NCBI RefSeq assembly: GCF_021130785.1
Contig: NW_025777580.1
Span: forward strand, 125,001 to 189,000
DNA: 64,000 nucleotides
DNA from: Homalodisca vitripennis
Taxonomy: Eukaryota > Arthropoda > Insecta > Hemiptera > Cicadellidae
Direction of reading: 5' to 3'
Position 1 is the first letter of the stretch. The number at the start of each line of letters is the position of its first letter. Positions 1 through 10,296 of this stretch are shown here, piece by piece. The notes under the pieces are model-generated. The model was not told where the DNA came from, ran no database searches, and was given only the letters and a program-made list of their open reading frames with translations. A program made the position numbers and the translations under genes.

Positions 1-329
1 AGCATAATTAACAAATTCAATAGTTAATATACGCAAATATTCACTGGTGCGTATTTGACCCTATTATTAAAGTGCAATGACCAAAATACGTCATAAGAAT
101 AAACGTATAAGTTAGCATTAAATAAATGTGTGAAGAATATACCTATGTTTCTTCCCTTAAAAACCACAATAAAAGTATTTATTATAACATTATTAGCACT
201 TCATAGCAATAACTCACTACAAAATACTTATTTCACAGTGTTATCCACGAAAAATATTATAGTAATTTTATAAATAATTTACATATTACATTTTAAAACA
301 TGTGTTTTTCCTCTCTGAATGTTCTTGTC
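1..329. other. AT-rich sequence, no gene seen
   Basis: Only short, stop-rich frames and A/T runs are visible. Nothing recognisable is encoded here. Confidence 0.6.
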
Positions 330-620
330 CACAGCCAGTGGTAAGGGAGGTGTCAAAAAAACTCTCTTAGGTCATCTATAGTAATCAATGATTGTGGCTC
401 CCCACTGTGTCTTGATAACCCGTGATTACCAGACTCCCCATTGTTTGCCAATAGCAACTGTTTGTCTTTCCAGATCGGTCTTTAGACATCCCGGGGGTAC
501 CACTTCAATATAATTACAGGCTTGTGTACAATTTCTTAATCCTCCTTATTACAAAAAATATATGTATTTACAATTGTAGGGTATAGGAAGAAACCAGGTA
601 AGTACAGATAAATAACGAGG
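330..620 (+). repeat. Distal block of inverted duplication, left arm
   Basis: This block matches the reverse complement of 54690-54962 at roughly three bases in four, by eye. Shared landmarks are TCCACAGCC near 330, GTGGCTCCCCAC near 392, TTACCAGACTCCCCA near 425, the run leading into GACATCCCGG near 485, and a segment ending near 600. In one frame both copies read RDYQTP...ATVCLS.SV.RHPGGTT, so an old exon is possible, but the left copy has in-frame stops. No protein family is recognised. It may be a remnant of a duplicated gene or an interspersed repeat. Confidence 0.6.
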
Positions 621-1230
621 TTAGTCATTTCTACTAAACCAGATGTCTCCCGAACGCCATTTTGTTTTCGGTGTAGTGTTCTGCTTCCATCATCAAAAAT
701 GTCAAAGGTAGAATTGAACGTTAGACTGTTTCAACTTCCTTCACTGTCCTATTCAGGTAGCTTTAAGTATTTGAGCAGCATTTAAATTAGTTATATTCAG
801 TGCTACTTACTTTAATTTTACTTAAGATGAATATTTAATAACAATTAACACTTAATCTCACATATTTACAATCTGATTTAAGAATTATAAAGATTAAAAT
901 CTGACACATAACCTTGTTACATGTGCTCTACCAGTTTTACATGCTTAGTAGCAACACATAATGAGTCTTATGAATTATTGTGGCTCGTAAGCAAAACCTT
1001 TCTTCAACAGTTTATTCCATAACCAGCAGGACAGTCAATAAGTATTATAACCCCCAAAGAGCATTTTGAATAAGTTAAGTACAAGCCATTTAAAACTATT
1101 GAGGTTAATAAAAATAATATGCATAAATAAATTATATAGGCCTCAATAATTCTGCCACCTGCTTGCTGTAATAGTACTTTTGGATTACCTAAATGGTTCT
1201 TTTATTTTGATTATTCTGTGTAGACAAAAT
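621..1230. other. AT-rich sequence, no gene seen
   Basis: No convincing reading frame, RNA gene or repeat was recognised between the duplicated block and the LINE that follows. Confidence 0.55.
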
Positions 1231-2530
1231 TTTATTTAAATGTAAAAAACATCAATGCGTAGGGTCCACAAAATAAGGGATTTAGGTGTAATAATGACTC
1301 CTTCACTTAGTCCTTCGGAGCACATTGCACATGTTCCTTCAAGAGCTAGCTCTCTATTGGGTTTCATTTTTAGATCTACAAGAAGCTTCAACTCACCTCA
1401 GTCCATTGTTAGTCTTTTTAAATCTTTGGTGCGCCCAATCCTGGAGTATGGTTCCGTTATAAGGTCCCCTTACCAACTAAATCAAACGGAACAGCTACAA
1501 CATGTTCAGAACCGTTTCATCAGGATGCTTGGTCCAAGACTGGGGTTCAGCTACCGCACTACAACTGTCTCTGATGTCGAGAGTCATTTTGGCCTTCTCC
1601 CACTACATCTTCGTCGCCACCACGCTGATCTCCTGTTCTTGTTCAAGCTTTTAAATGGCCTCGTTGACTGCCCGTCCATAACTTTTCAGCTCCATTGACA
1701 TTTGTGTTACAAGAGGTCTGCGCTCAATGACAATCTTCCGCAGACGCCTCAATACCACCAACTATTCTCGCTTTAGCGGTATGTCTCGTCTCATGCGCGC
1801 AGGTGGGGTGGCTTCAACTCATCTGGATTTCTTCTACGATTCTGCACCATCGTTCAGAAGGAAGGTGATTGCTCTGTGTGACGTTACCTAATGCTGGGGC
1901 CGTCGGCTCCCCTCATTATAGTGCCAGTGCCTCCTCTTCAGTTTCTGTTTTAAGTTTTTTTCGTTATTGTTTATTGTATATTTATTTGTTATGGTATTTA
2001 TAGTCTTCTGTTAGTTATATCAATTGAAATAGTAGCTCTATTCACTGTTTACCTAATCTCTTTTCTTGTTATTGTTACCTGATATTTTTATTGTTGTTAG
2101 TATATATATAGTTTATTTCTTAGTTATTATAAAAACTGCAGCCCTATACACTGTTAACTCAATACCACTCCAGTTTATCCTACTGTTATCTTAGATTCTT
2201 TACTGATGTTAGTCCTTTTTATATAGTTTTATTTACTGTTTTTCCTTTATAGTATTTAATTAATTGTTGTTATTTCTTATTTAAATAGCTCTCATTAGGC
2301 TCTATGTTCTATGTCCTATTGATATACAGTGTTCACTAGCCTTACAATTTCCAGTCTTGTACAGTTGTTACCTGTGTTGTTTGCTGGTCATGCCTCCTTG
2401 TTGTATGTTACTATTTACTCTCTGTCTTATTAGCTTCTAAGAAAACTTTAGTACGTCTTGTCCATAATTATTTGTTTGTTAATTTGTATATAATTGGCGA
2501 TTGCCGTTGAAAATAAATAAATAAAAAAAT
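1231..2530 (+). mobile_element. 5'-truncated CR1/jockey-type LINE
   Basis: This is the 3' end of a non-LTR retrotransposon. It holds the C-terminal part of a reverse transcriptase polyprotein (1255-1890), a T-rich untranslated region of about 600 bases, and a terminal AAAT repeat near 2510-2526. The last bases (TTGTATATAATTGGCGA, then GCCGTTG and AAATAAATAAATA) resemble the end of the LINE at 44.7-47.43 kb, so the two belong to related families. The 5' end is lost, as is usual when target-primed reverse transcription aborts. The exact 5' breakpoint (about 1230-1250) is uncertain. Confidence 0.8.
1255..1890 (+). pseudogene. LINE reverse transcriptase, C-terminal fragment
   Basis: The frame encodes the region after the polymerase core of a CR1/jockey-type reverse transcriptase. 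It contains the usual series RDLGV, LLGFIFRS, LVRPILEYGSV, RSPYQ, QNRFIRMLG and LLFLFKLLNG, which lines up with residues in the second half of the LINE frame at 45457-46797. The first frame stops at 1696-1698. A shifted frame from about 1680 continues to a stop at 1888-1890, ending in a segment like the LINE C-terminus (HLDFFYDSAPSFRR, compare HLDFFHTPPSSFRS). The frameshift lies near a CTTTTC run. There is no endonuclease or catalytic YADD-type motif, so it is a dead fragment. Confidence 0.8.
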
Positions 2531-4052
2531 TTACAAGGAAAATTGAAAACATTTTAACTGCACGTTGTTCATTAATTTTGCCTCTATTTAAACCTCTGTT
2601 AAAGTTAAAAAATTTAACATTCTATTAAATGTTCTACTTATTTAACTTTTATGGATTGCTTTGATTTTTCCCTGGGCGCAACTATGTACTTCTTTTTATG
2701 TTTTTTATTTGATTATAAAGTCAACTTTTCATTAGAAGTTTCTCCTTCAGTTTGTAAAAAAGCTCGTTCTTCTTGGGGGTAGTATATTACGATTGAATTC
2801 CCGTTTATAATATAAAGTATTAAGTTAAATTTGACTGTAATAGTAAATTGCATTGTAAATACTTATATTAATAACCAACTGAATAAATAAGTAGAATATG
2901 TCGAGAAATTAGGTTTCATCTCTTTCACTGATATTGTAAATAGTTAAAATTGGTTTTCAAAAAAAGGCCATAGCAAAAAACGCTCAATAATAAATACAAC
3001 ACGTTGCACGTGGAATCTACATTTCGGTATTTTGCATGATAAAATACCTCTACATAATCTGTTTTAATGTAGTTTTATCTGATAAATCTTGATTTATAGG
3101 TTTAAAGTCCTATCTAATGTTGGTTCAGACAATTATGACAATAAACTTCAAACAATGTTAAGTAGGACAACTAAACATTTAATATATTGTTTTATTTGTT
3201 ATCACGTAAATATTAGCATAATATAAAAAATCTAAAGTATTGAATATTATCTCCACCTGCATTACTATCAAGTTATTTTTCCTGTTTTAAAATTCCATTA
3301 CGAAAAGAATTGCATGGGCCGTTTTTAAGACAGTGACAGGTCCAAGTCCAAAGTTACTGAATTTCAGTTTATAGTTGTGCCTCAGAAAAATTTAATTACA
3401 GGAATATAAATCAAAACAAGTCTAAATAAAGAAAAACAATCATCTATTGTATTGTATAATAACTTCACGTTTACAAAATTTATAACCAAAATGTTCGATT
3501 ACACTTTTCGTCTTAAAATGATATGTCTTTTAGAGGAGCGTCTGTTAATATTTAAAAAATAAATAATAAGGGCTTCTAATAATTGTATAATAAAATATAC
3601 GAAGATAGAGTATGAATAATCCGATAATCGACCTTTTCGTAGATATTTATAAAAAATTTTGGTTTGTAAAATAATTTAATCATGCTGGTAATGATTTAGA
3701 AATATATTTATCACAACAAAAACTGTTTAAATTATTCCACACATTACACTATTCTCAAAACAAAAACAGATAAAAAAAGTTTTAATATTAGCCATATATT
3801 TAGTGCAAACAGTGGGAACCCCTAAATGGTTTCCCCAACGATAAAACAGTGGTTAAACCCAATAAAAATGTATATACTGTAATAATACGAAGTGGATATA
3901 TTGTTATTTATAATTAAGATTTTAGATGTTTCAGGACATATTTTTCCACCCACAGGGATGATTTTTTGGCGAACTGTAATCACCCATAGAGTATAAAAAA
4001 CTTTTTACATCGTTACTAGTAGTAAAGGTTTATCTTTATGTACAATCAATAA

Positions 4053-4057
<5 letters not shown>
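2531..4057. other. AT-rich sequence, no gene seen
   Basis: No reading frame of interest, no RNA gene and no clear repeat structure was recognised in this stretch. Confidence 0.55.

Positions 4058-4133
<76 letters not shown>
4058..4133. repeat. (TA)n microsatellite
   Basis: About 75 bases of nearly pure AT dinucleotide. It directly adjoins the Penelope-like fragment that starts just downstream. Confidence 0.95.
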
Positions 4134-4136
<3 letters not shown>

Positions 4137-4138
4137 CA

Positions 4139-5097
4139 CAAATCAGAGCACCTAAAAATATTTCTAGTGCTATTAATCCTAATGATCCTAAATTTATCAC
4201 CCAATATTTTCCTGGGCTTCATAAAATCAACAAAATTCTAAAGGTTTCTTTTCCTATTTTGGAATCTTCCCCTGAAACTAGAAATTTATTTTTATAAGCC
4301 CTCCAAAGTAATTTTTTTAAAAACCTCCAAATTTACAAAATATTCTCTCTAGACCAAAATAAAAGTATGAGGGCAATTCAAAAAGTAATAACATCAAATG
4401 TAACGTGTGCAATCCTTGTAACAAGCTAAGGTGCGGCATTTGTAAAATGTTAATAAATTCTAAATCATTTAAAAGTAGCACAACTGAAAAAGAATATCCT
4501 ATTAAAGGTAACATTGATAGCACTACAACAAACATAATTTATCAAATAACTTGTAAATTCTGTCCCAAAGACTATATTGGAAAAAACATCACTCCATTAA
4601 GAGTGAGAATGACCAATCATCGATTTGATGTTGTTCATCAAAATTATGAGAGACCATTATCTGCTCATGCGGTTGAACACAATCAAAATAAATTAAAAAA
4701 TTCCTTGAGCCTAAAAGTAATTTACCATTTAGAGCCAAACCCCAATCAAAATACCAATCTGATAAATTTAAGACATGTTGAAATCGCACATCAATTAATT
4801 TTAAAATCAAGGCAAACAGATGGGTTGAACCTAAGATGATTCTCTTTTCCTTTTTGTAACAAAACCATTTTTAGTTCAATCGAAACATTTACAAATATTA
4901 CACACAGCTGATTGGAATCTTGTTGTTTATGGTATTTATTTGTTAAAATTTTATTTTGGTCATGTCTTGTTTTGAGTTATGTTTATATGTTTTATTCAGT
5001 GTGGTTCTGTTAAAGGGTTTCCGTGAACTCTAAAATTAAACAGGAGCACTGAATTTTTGTTTCAGTTTTTGGATATACTTTAATGTACTTAGAAAAG
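4139..5097 (+). mobile_element. Penelope-like element remnant (family 1 relative)
   Basis: A 5'-truncated Penelope-like retroelement in the + orientation. It carries the end of the reverse transcriptase linker and the GIY-YIG endonuclease region, followed by about 250 bases of 3' sequence. It is bounded by (TA)n on both sides (4058-4133 and 5098-5123). It is clearly diverged from the minus-strand copies at 5.1-10.1 kb, so it is an older relative rather than part of the same insertion. Confidence 0.75.
4168..4839 (+). pseudogene. Penelope-like GIY-YIG endonuclease region, decayed
   Basis: The open part (4405-4839) reads CNPCNK-RCGICK, then IIYQITCKFCPKDYIGK, LRVRMTNHR, HAVEHNQNK and LRHVEIAHQLILKSRQ...GLNLR. 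This is the cysteine-rich linker plus GIY-YIG endonuclease of a Penelope-like element; the usual GIY...YIG pair appears as IYQ...YIG. Upstream (4168-4290) the NPNDPKFITQYFPGLHKINK segment matches NDPKFITKFYPGLHKFNR of the minus-strand copy, but stops and frameshifts separate the two parts. It is not functional as written. Confidence 0.8.

Positions 5098-5123
<26 letters not shown>
5098..5123. repeat. (TA)n microsatellite
   Basis: A short AT dinucleotide run that forms the junction between the + strand remnant and the 3' end of the minus-strand Penelope-like copy. Confidence 0.9.
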
Positions 5124-5130
<7 letters not shown>

Positions 5131-5160
5131 AAGCAGTTCAAAAGAAAACTACAATTATCT

Positions 5161-5201
5161 TGTACGATATTTCGTTGTATTAACAACTTTTTCAAGTACA
5201 C
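5161..5201 (-). ncRNA. Possible degenerate hammerhead-like fold in pseudo-LTR
   Basis: On the minus strand the 3' tail contains TTGAAAAA, a stem made of GTTGT and ACAAC around a short loop, then CGAAATATCGTAC. The order resembles the hammerhead core (CUGANGA, stem II, GAAA), and Penelope-like elements are known to carry hammerhead ribozymes. Two core positions differ from consensus, so it is probably inactive or only similar by chance. The same block recurs at 8341-8381. Confidence 0.3.
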
Positions 5202-5409
5202 AATAATAACACAGAATAAAATAAACAAACAAAGGAAGAAACACCTGATAATAAACATTCTAAATGTAAATACAATTTTGACATGTACACAAGGTTTGAT
5301 TAGTTGTTTTTAATTTAACAATAATAACATAATATAATATAATATAATATAATTTTGAATTTAGGTAAATTTGTATCACAATCTAATTATTCAAGTGGGA
5401 AACAATAAT

Positions 5410-5946
5410 TTAGCGAATGTTAAGTCCATATGGTTGTTTTGATTTTAATATAAGTTGGTGTGCCAATTCAGTATTCCTTAAATTTAAATCATTTCGAGAG
5501 CTGTTTTCACAAGGAGTAATTTTGCTTATAGCTTTGAGTTTGTAACAATCCTCAAAGCTTTTGTTATGGTGAATAGCGTGTAAGGCTACTGGTTTTTTGT
5601 CGTCTTTGTGATTGATAGAAAAACGGTGACCGGTCATTCTTACCCGCAAAGAATTAGAGGTTTGCCCAATGTAGTCCTTGGGACAAAACCTACAGGTTAG
5701 CTGGTAAATTGAATTGTTGGAGGTACAGTCCAATTTACCAGCTATTGGATAAGTTTTTTTAGTTACACTACTTTGGAATTGATCGGTCTTATCCATAATT
5801 TTGCAAATACCACAACGTGGTTTATTACAAGGTTCACAGCCAAAAGATAAATTTTCATAATTTTTTCCAACATGAATTTTGGGCCTTACAAGCATATTCT
5901 TCAAATTTTTAGGTCTCTTAAATACTATTCTAGGTGGCCTGGACAA
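5410..5946 (-). CDS. Penelope-like GIY-YIG endonuclease domain
   Basis: A 178-residue open segment forming the C-terminal part of the Penelope-like polyprotein. Its first half is a basic linker (RPPRIVFKRPKNLKNM...RPKIHVGKNYENL) and a cysteine cluster, C-x2-C-x4-C-x2-C (CEPCNKPRCGIC), likely to bind zinc. The endonuclease follows: SIYQLTCRFCPKDYIGQT, then LRVRMTGHRFS and a conserved ELAHQLILKSKQ..GLNIR end. In the family this domain nicks target DNA to prime reverse transcription. It is separated from the reverse transcriptase frame (5954-6349) by one frameshift at a G run near 5960, where the tandem copy has one G fewer and is continuous. Confidence 0.85.
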   Translation of the reverse strand: MSRPPRIVFKRPKNLKNMLVRPKIHVGKNYENLSFGCEPCNKPRCGICKIMDKTDQFQSSVTKKTYPIAGKLDCTSNNSIYQLTCRFCPKDYIGQTSNSLRVRMTGHRFSINHKDDKKPVALHAIHHNKSFEDCYKLKAISKITPCENSSRNDLNLRNTELAHQLILKSKQPYGLNIR

Positions 5947-5953
5947 TAATTTC

Positions 5954-7336
5954 TCAGTTAAGGGGCGAGTTTTTTAAAATTTCATAGCCAATTTTCATAA
6001 CTCTATTGAATTTGTGCAAACCAGGATAAAATTTTGTTATAAATTTAGGATCATTTTGGAAGTGATTTGGAATAGTTGTAGCCTTTTTTGGTTGTCTGAG
6101 CTGCCGGTTCAAAAGTTTTGTAGGGTATCCCCTGTTGGAAAGAGCTTTAGTAAGTTTGCTTTTGTAAATTTTGAAATCTGAAGCGTTTGTACATAAGGAT
6201 TTGGCTCTAAGGGAAAGACTTTTTGGAATGGACTTTTTTACATGATTTGGATGGCAGCTACTGTAATGCAAGTAATTCATTTTGTTAGTACCCTTAACAT
6301 GTATTTTGGTTTTTAAAATATGATTTTCTAGAAAAACTTCAACATCCAAAAAAGTGACGATTTTGTGATTAATATTCCAATTAAAGTTAAGACATGAAAA
6401 TTTATTTAAACTATCAAGGAAATGATGAAGTTTTCTCTAACCCATGATTCCAGACTAAAAAAATGTCATCTATAAATCTTAGCCACAATAAAGGAAGGAA
6501 ATTTTGAGTTTTAAGAAAATTTTGTTCTACAAATCCCATAAAAAGGTTGGCGTATGATGGGGCCATTCGAGTACCCATCGCCGTTCCTTTAATTTGGAGA
6601 TAGTTCTGATCCATGAATTTGAAGTTATTCATTGTTAAAATTAAATGAATGAGTGAGGTTAAAAAGTTTGTTGAAGGTTTAGTGTTATTTGGCCTTCTTT
6701 CAAGAAAATGTGTGGCGGCTTCCAGACCACCTTGATGTGGAATGTTAGTGTAAAGCGATTCTACATCTATCGTTACAAGAATCGTCTTATCAGGAAGTGG
6801 CTGGTGAACATCCTTGAGTCTTGATAAAAAGTGTCCGGTGTCTTTGATGTAGGATGGAAGATTTTCTCACCAGGGGTTGCAGGTTGTCATCTACGAATGC
6901 TGAGATTCGCTCTGTAGGAGAACCGATGCTTGCCACGATAGGTCTGCCAGGAGGTGGTCTCGATGGTTTATGTATTTTTGGTAAATGGTAGAAAACTGGT
7001 GTTTTCGGTACTTTTGTGGACAAGAAGATTTAGCATATCATCTGAAAGATCCTCATTAGCAGCCTCTTGAGTAAGATAATCACGGATTTCTTGGTTAAAT
7101 GCTGATGTTAGTTCTTCATCAATTTGTTTGTACGTAGAACTATCACTTAGCTGTCTTTCTGCCTCTTTTATGTAATCAACCTTGTTTAAAATTACAATAG
7201 AATTGCCTTTGTCCGAAGGCAAAATCATAATTTGATCATTATTTTGAAGTGACCTAATTGCTTTTCGTTCAGCATGAGATATGTTTTTGGAATTAGGAAG
7301 ACTGTCTGGCAGATCAGGATTTGAAATATTTGCCAA
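5954..7336 (-). pseudogene. Penelope-like reverse transcriptase, frameshifted
   Basis: Four overlapping minus-strand pieces (6968-7336, 6790-7023, 6414-6632 and 5954-6349) make one reverse transcriptase. Visible motifs in order are [76 protein letters not shown] (the catalytic DD) and FLDVEVF. All are typical of Penelope-like reverse transcriptases, which are related to telomerase. The tandem copy has runs one base different at GAAGTTTCTC (9610 region) and GGAAGATTTCTC (10040 region), and its frame from 9183 to 9812 is continuous. The breaks here may therefore be consensus errors rather than mutations. Confidence 0.85.
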
Positions 7337-7414
7337 AATTAAAACTTATGAATTGCTCAACAGGGTGTTCTAGTGGAAGTGGTGGAGGTTGCCATCCTGA
7401 ACGATCTTTGAATT

Positions 7415-8194
7415 TTAGTAAACATTGAGGAGTTTTATTTTTATCATCACAAGGGTTTTGACTGAAATATAATATTTTATTCTTATGTTTCTTGCGAATT
7501 CCAAAGCATCAGTTACAAAGTTAATGTGATTAAATTTGTATGGTGTAGGGGAAAAGGTTAGGCCTTTCTTTAATACCAAATTTTCTTTAGACGAAGGTTT
7601 GTAAATAGATAAATTTTCAATGTTTATCAGAGAGTCATCAGTGTTATGATTTTTATTTAATTTTGAAGCATTTTTGTAGTGTTTTTTTGGGTTGATTTTT
7701 TCGTTTTGATAATTTCTTGGAGATGAAGTAGCATAATTTTGAGGAATCACTTGTGATAGTGTATCTTCTGATTTCACTGTATGAAGTTCATTTCGTAGCA
7801 CTGACAGTTTATGGAGAAGTTTTTGAGATTTGTTACTCATAAATCTTTTAGTACCAAGTAGGATTTCATTATAAAATTTAATAATATCTGTATTGTTTTT
7901 GTCATAAGAAAGTGAAACGAAAATCTTGTACAGATGTGCGTCATGTTCATGTGCCAAAATCCTATAAGAATTCAATACTAGTCGTGTAAGTTCTAGGTTA
8001 ACCTTTGCAGCATGTAAGTGTATGATATTGTGTAGGGATGGAGGTAAAGCAAAAACCGGGAATTTCAGACGGAGACCATGTGGTGTGAGACCAATTGATA
8101 GACAAGCATTCAAAAACAATATATGACATTTTAATTTAGCTAATTTGTAAGCATGGTATCTAAAGTTTTTCATGAGTTCAGGTGAATTCTTCAT
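7415..8194 (-). CDS. Penelope-like N-terminal domain
   Basis: A 259-residue minus-strand frame at the start of the element. It begins MKNSPELMKNFRYHAYKLAK and holds a long, probably helical, weakly conserved region. Near its end it reads NLVLKKGLTFSPTPYKFNH, the short block (V/L-L-x-x-G-L-x-F-x-P-T-P) that precedes the reverse transcriptase in most Penelope-like elements. The reverse transcriptase frame starts about 80 bases downstream after a frameshift. The first methionine (8192-8194) is the natural start, because the leader before it (8195-8303) contains stops. This region is absent from the truncated tandem copy. Confidence 0.75.
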   Translation of the reverse strand: MKNSPELMKNFRYHAYKLAKLKCHILFLNACLSIGLTPHGLRLKFPVFALPPSLHNIIHLHAAKVNLELTRLVLNSYRILAHEHDAHLYKIFVSLSYDKNNTDIIKFYNEILLGTKRFMSNKSQKLLHKLSVLRNELHTVKSEDTLSQVIPQNYATSSPRNYQNEKINPKKHYKNASKLNKNHNTDDSLINIENLSIYKPSSKENLVLKKGLTFSPTPYKFNHINFVTDALEFARNIRIKYYISVKTLVMIKIKLLNVY

Positions 8195-8340
8195 TGTTTA
8201 ACTATGATGTGAAGAGTGTGATGATGAAGGTGAAGATTGTTCGTTACCAGTAGGTTTGTTAAATCCTTAACATCTTGAAGTGTGTTGCCTATTGGCTTAA
8301 ATAGTCTCTTAAGCAGTTCAAAAGAAAACTACAATTATCT

Positions 8341-8381
8341 TGTACGATATTTCGTTGTATTAACAACTTTTTCAAGTACAC
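8341..8381 (-). ncRNA. Possible degenerate hammerhead-like fold (second copy)
   Basis: Identical to the block at 5161-5201 and in the same position relative to the element's 3' end. The same doubts apply. Confidence 0.3.
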
Positions 8382-8590
8382 AATAATAACACAGAATAAA
8401 ATAAACAAACAAAGGAAGAAACACCTGATAATAAACATTCTAAATGTAAATACAATTTTGACATGTACACAAGGTTTGATTAGTTGTTTTTAATTTAACA
8501 ATAATAACATAATATAATATAATATAATATAATTTTGAATTTAGGTAAATTTGTATCACAATCTAATTATTCAAGTGGGAAACAATAATT

Positions 8591-9199
8591 TAGCGAATGT
8601 TAAGTCCATATGGTTGTTTTGATTTTAATATAAGTTGGTGTGCCAATTCAGTATTCCTTAAATTTAAATCATTTCGAGAGCTGTTTTCACAAGGAGTAAT
8701 TTTGCTTATAGCTTTGAGTTTGTAACAATCCTCAAAGCTTTTGTTATGGTGAATAGCGTGTAAGGCTACTGGTTTTTTGTCGTCTTTGTGATTGATAGAA
8801 AAAACGGTGACCGGTCATTCTTACCCGCAAAGAATTAGAGGTTTGCCCAATGTAGTCCTTGGGACAAAACCTACAGGTTAGCTGGTAAATTGAATTGTTG
8901 GAGGTACAGTCCAATTTACCAGCTATTGGATAAGTTTTTTTAGTTACACTACTTTGGAATTGATCGGTCTTATCCATAATTTTGCAAATACCACAACGTG
9001 GTTTATTACAAGGTTCACAGCCAAAAGATAAATTTTCATAATTTTTTCCAACATGAATTTTGGGCCTTACAAGCATATTCTTCAAATTTTTAGGTCTCTT
9101 AAATACTATTCTAGGTGGCCTGGACAATAATTTCTCAGTTAAGGGCGAGTTTTTTAAAATTTCATAGCCAATTTTCATAACTCTATTGAATTTGTGCAA
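8591..9199 (-). pseudogene. Penelope-like GIY-YIG endonuclease, one frameshift
   Basis: Same protein segment as at 5410-5946. The main frame (8744-9199) runs from the HKFNRVMKIGYEIL linker through the CEPCNKPRCGIC cluster and KDYIGQT, then leaves frame after MTGHRF because of one extra A in an A6 run near 8803. The remaining C-terminal residues continue in another frame down to 8591. The full copy has A5 at this place and stays in frame. The difference is a single homopolymer base. Confidence 0.8.
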
Positions 9200-10147
9200 A
9201 ACCAGGATAAAATTTTGTTATAAATTTAGGATCATTTTGGAAGTGATTTGGAACAGTTGTAGCCTTTTTTGGTTGTCTGAGCTGCCGGTTCAAAAGTTTT
9301 GTAGGGTATCCCCTGTTGGAAAGAGCTTTAGTAAGTTTGCTTTTGTAAATTTTGAAATCTGAAGCGTTTGTACATAAGGATTTGGCTCTAAGGGAAAGAC
9401 TTTTTGGAATGGACTTTTTTACATGATTTGGATGGCAGCTACTGTAATGCAAGTAATTCATTTTGTTAGTACCCTTAACATGTATTTTGGTTTTTAAAAT
9501 ATGATTTTCTAGAAAAACTTCAACATCCAAAAAAGTGACGATTTTGTGATTAATATTCCAATTAAAGTTAAGACATGAAAATTTATTTAAACTATCAAGG
9601 AAATGATGAAGTTTCTCTAACCCATGATTCCAGACTAAAAAAATGTCATCTATAAATCTTAGCCACAATAAAGGAAGGAAATTTTGAGTTTTAAGAAAAT
9701 TTTGTTCTACAAATCCCATAAAAAGGTTGGCGTATGATGGGGCCATTCGAGTACCCATCGCCGTTCCTTTAATTTGGAGATAGTTCTGATCCATGAATTT
9801 GAAGTTATTCATTGTTAAAATTAAATGAATGAGTGAGGTTAAAAAGTTTGTTGAAGGTTTAGTGTTATTTGGCCTTCTTTCAAGAAAATGTGTGGCGGCT
9901 TCCAGACCACCTTGATGTGGAATGTTAGTGTAAAGCGATTCTACATCTATCGTTTACAAGAATCGTCTTATCAGGAAGTGGCTGGTGAACATCCTTGAGT
10001 CTTGATAAAAAGTGTCCGGTGTCTTTGATGTAGGATGGAAGATTTCTCACCAGGGGTTGCAGGTTGTCATCTACGAATGCTGAGATTCGCTCTGTAGGAG
10101 AACCGATGCTTGCCACGATAGGTCTGCCAGGAGGTGGTCTCGATGGT
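9183..10147 (-). pseudogene. Penelope-like reverse transcriptase, truncated
   Basis: Two frames (9925-10116 and 9183-9812) give the second half of the family 1 reverse transcriptase. The piece at 9183-9812 is continuous over KGTAMGTRMAPSYANLFMGF, LRFIDDIFLVWNHGLEKLHHFL and FLDVEVF, so it reads through positions that are broken in the neighbouring copy. The upstream part of the protein is missing where the element meets the (TA)n tract at 10148. It cannot make a complete enzyme. Confidence 0.85.
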
Positions 10148-10296
10148 TATATATATATATATAATAATATATATATATAATAAAATTATATATATATAAT
10201 ATATATATAATAATATTATATATATATTATATATATATATAATATTTATATATATATAAATATTATATATATATATATTATATATATATATTTATA
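10148..10296. repeat. (TA)n-rich, self-complementary tract
   Basis: About 150 bases made only of A and T in TATATA blocks separated by AATA/TATT. It can form many overlapping hairpins. It marks the truncated end of the tandem Penelope-like copy. Confidence 0.9.

Larger units (their letters stand above)
5123..8303 (-). mobile_element. Penelope-like retroelement family 1, near-complete copy
   Basis: Read on the minus strand this holds, in order, a 5' leader, an N-terminal domain (7415-8194), a reverse transcriptase (5954-7336), a GIY-YIG endonuclease (5410-5946) and a ~290-base 3' tail ending at the (TA)n at 5123. The 3' tail and the coding sequence up to about 6970 are repeated almost base for base at 8304-10147, directly upstream, giving a head-to-tail partial tandem. 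This is the usual arrangement of Penelope-like elements, where the overlap acts as a pseudo-LTR. The two copies differ mainly at homopolymers. Confidence 0.9.
8304..10147 (-). mobile_element. Penelope-like family 1, 5'-truncated tandem copy
   Basis: This is an almost identical second copy of 5123-6968, placed directly upstream in the direction of transcription. It starts at CGATGGTT, where the match to the first copy ends and a (TA)n tract begins (10148). It contains the second half of the reverse transcriptase, the endonuclease and the 3' tail. The junction with the full copy is at about 8303/8304 (GGCTTAAATAGTCTCTTAAG). Head-to-tail joining of a partial and a complete copy is diagnostic of Penelope-like elements. 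Confidence 0.9.
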
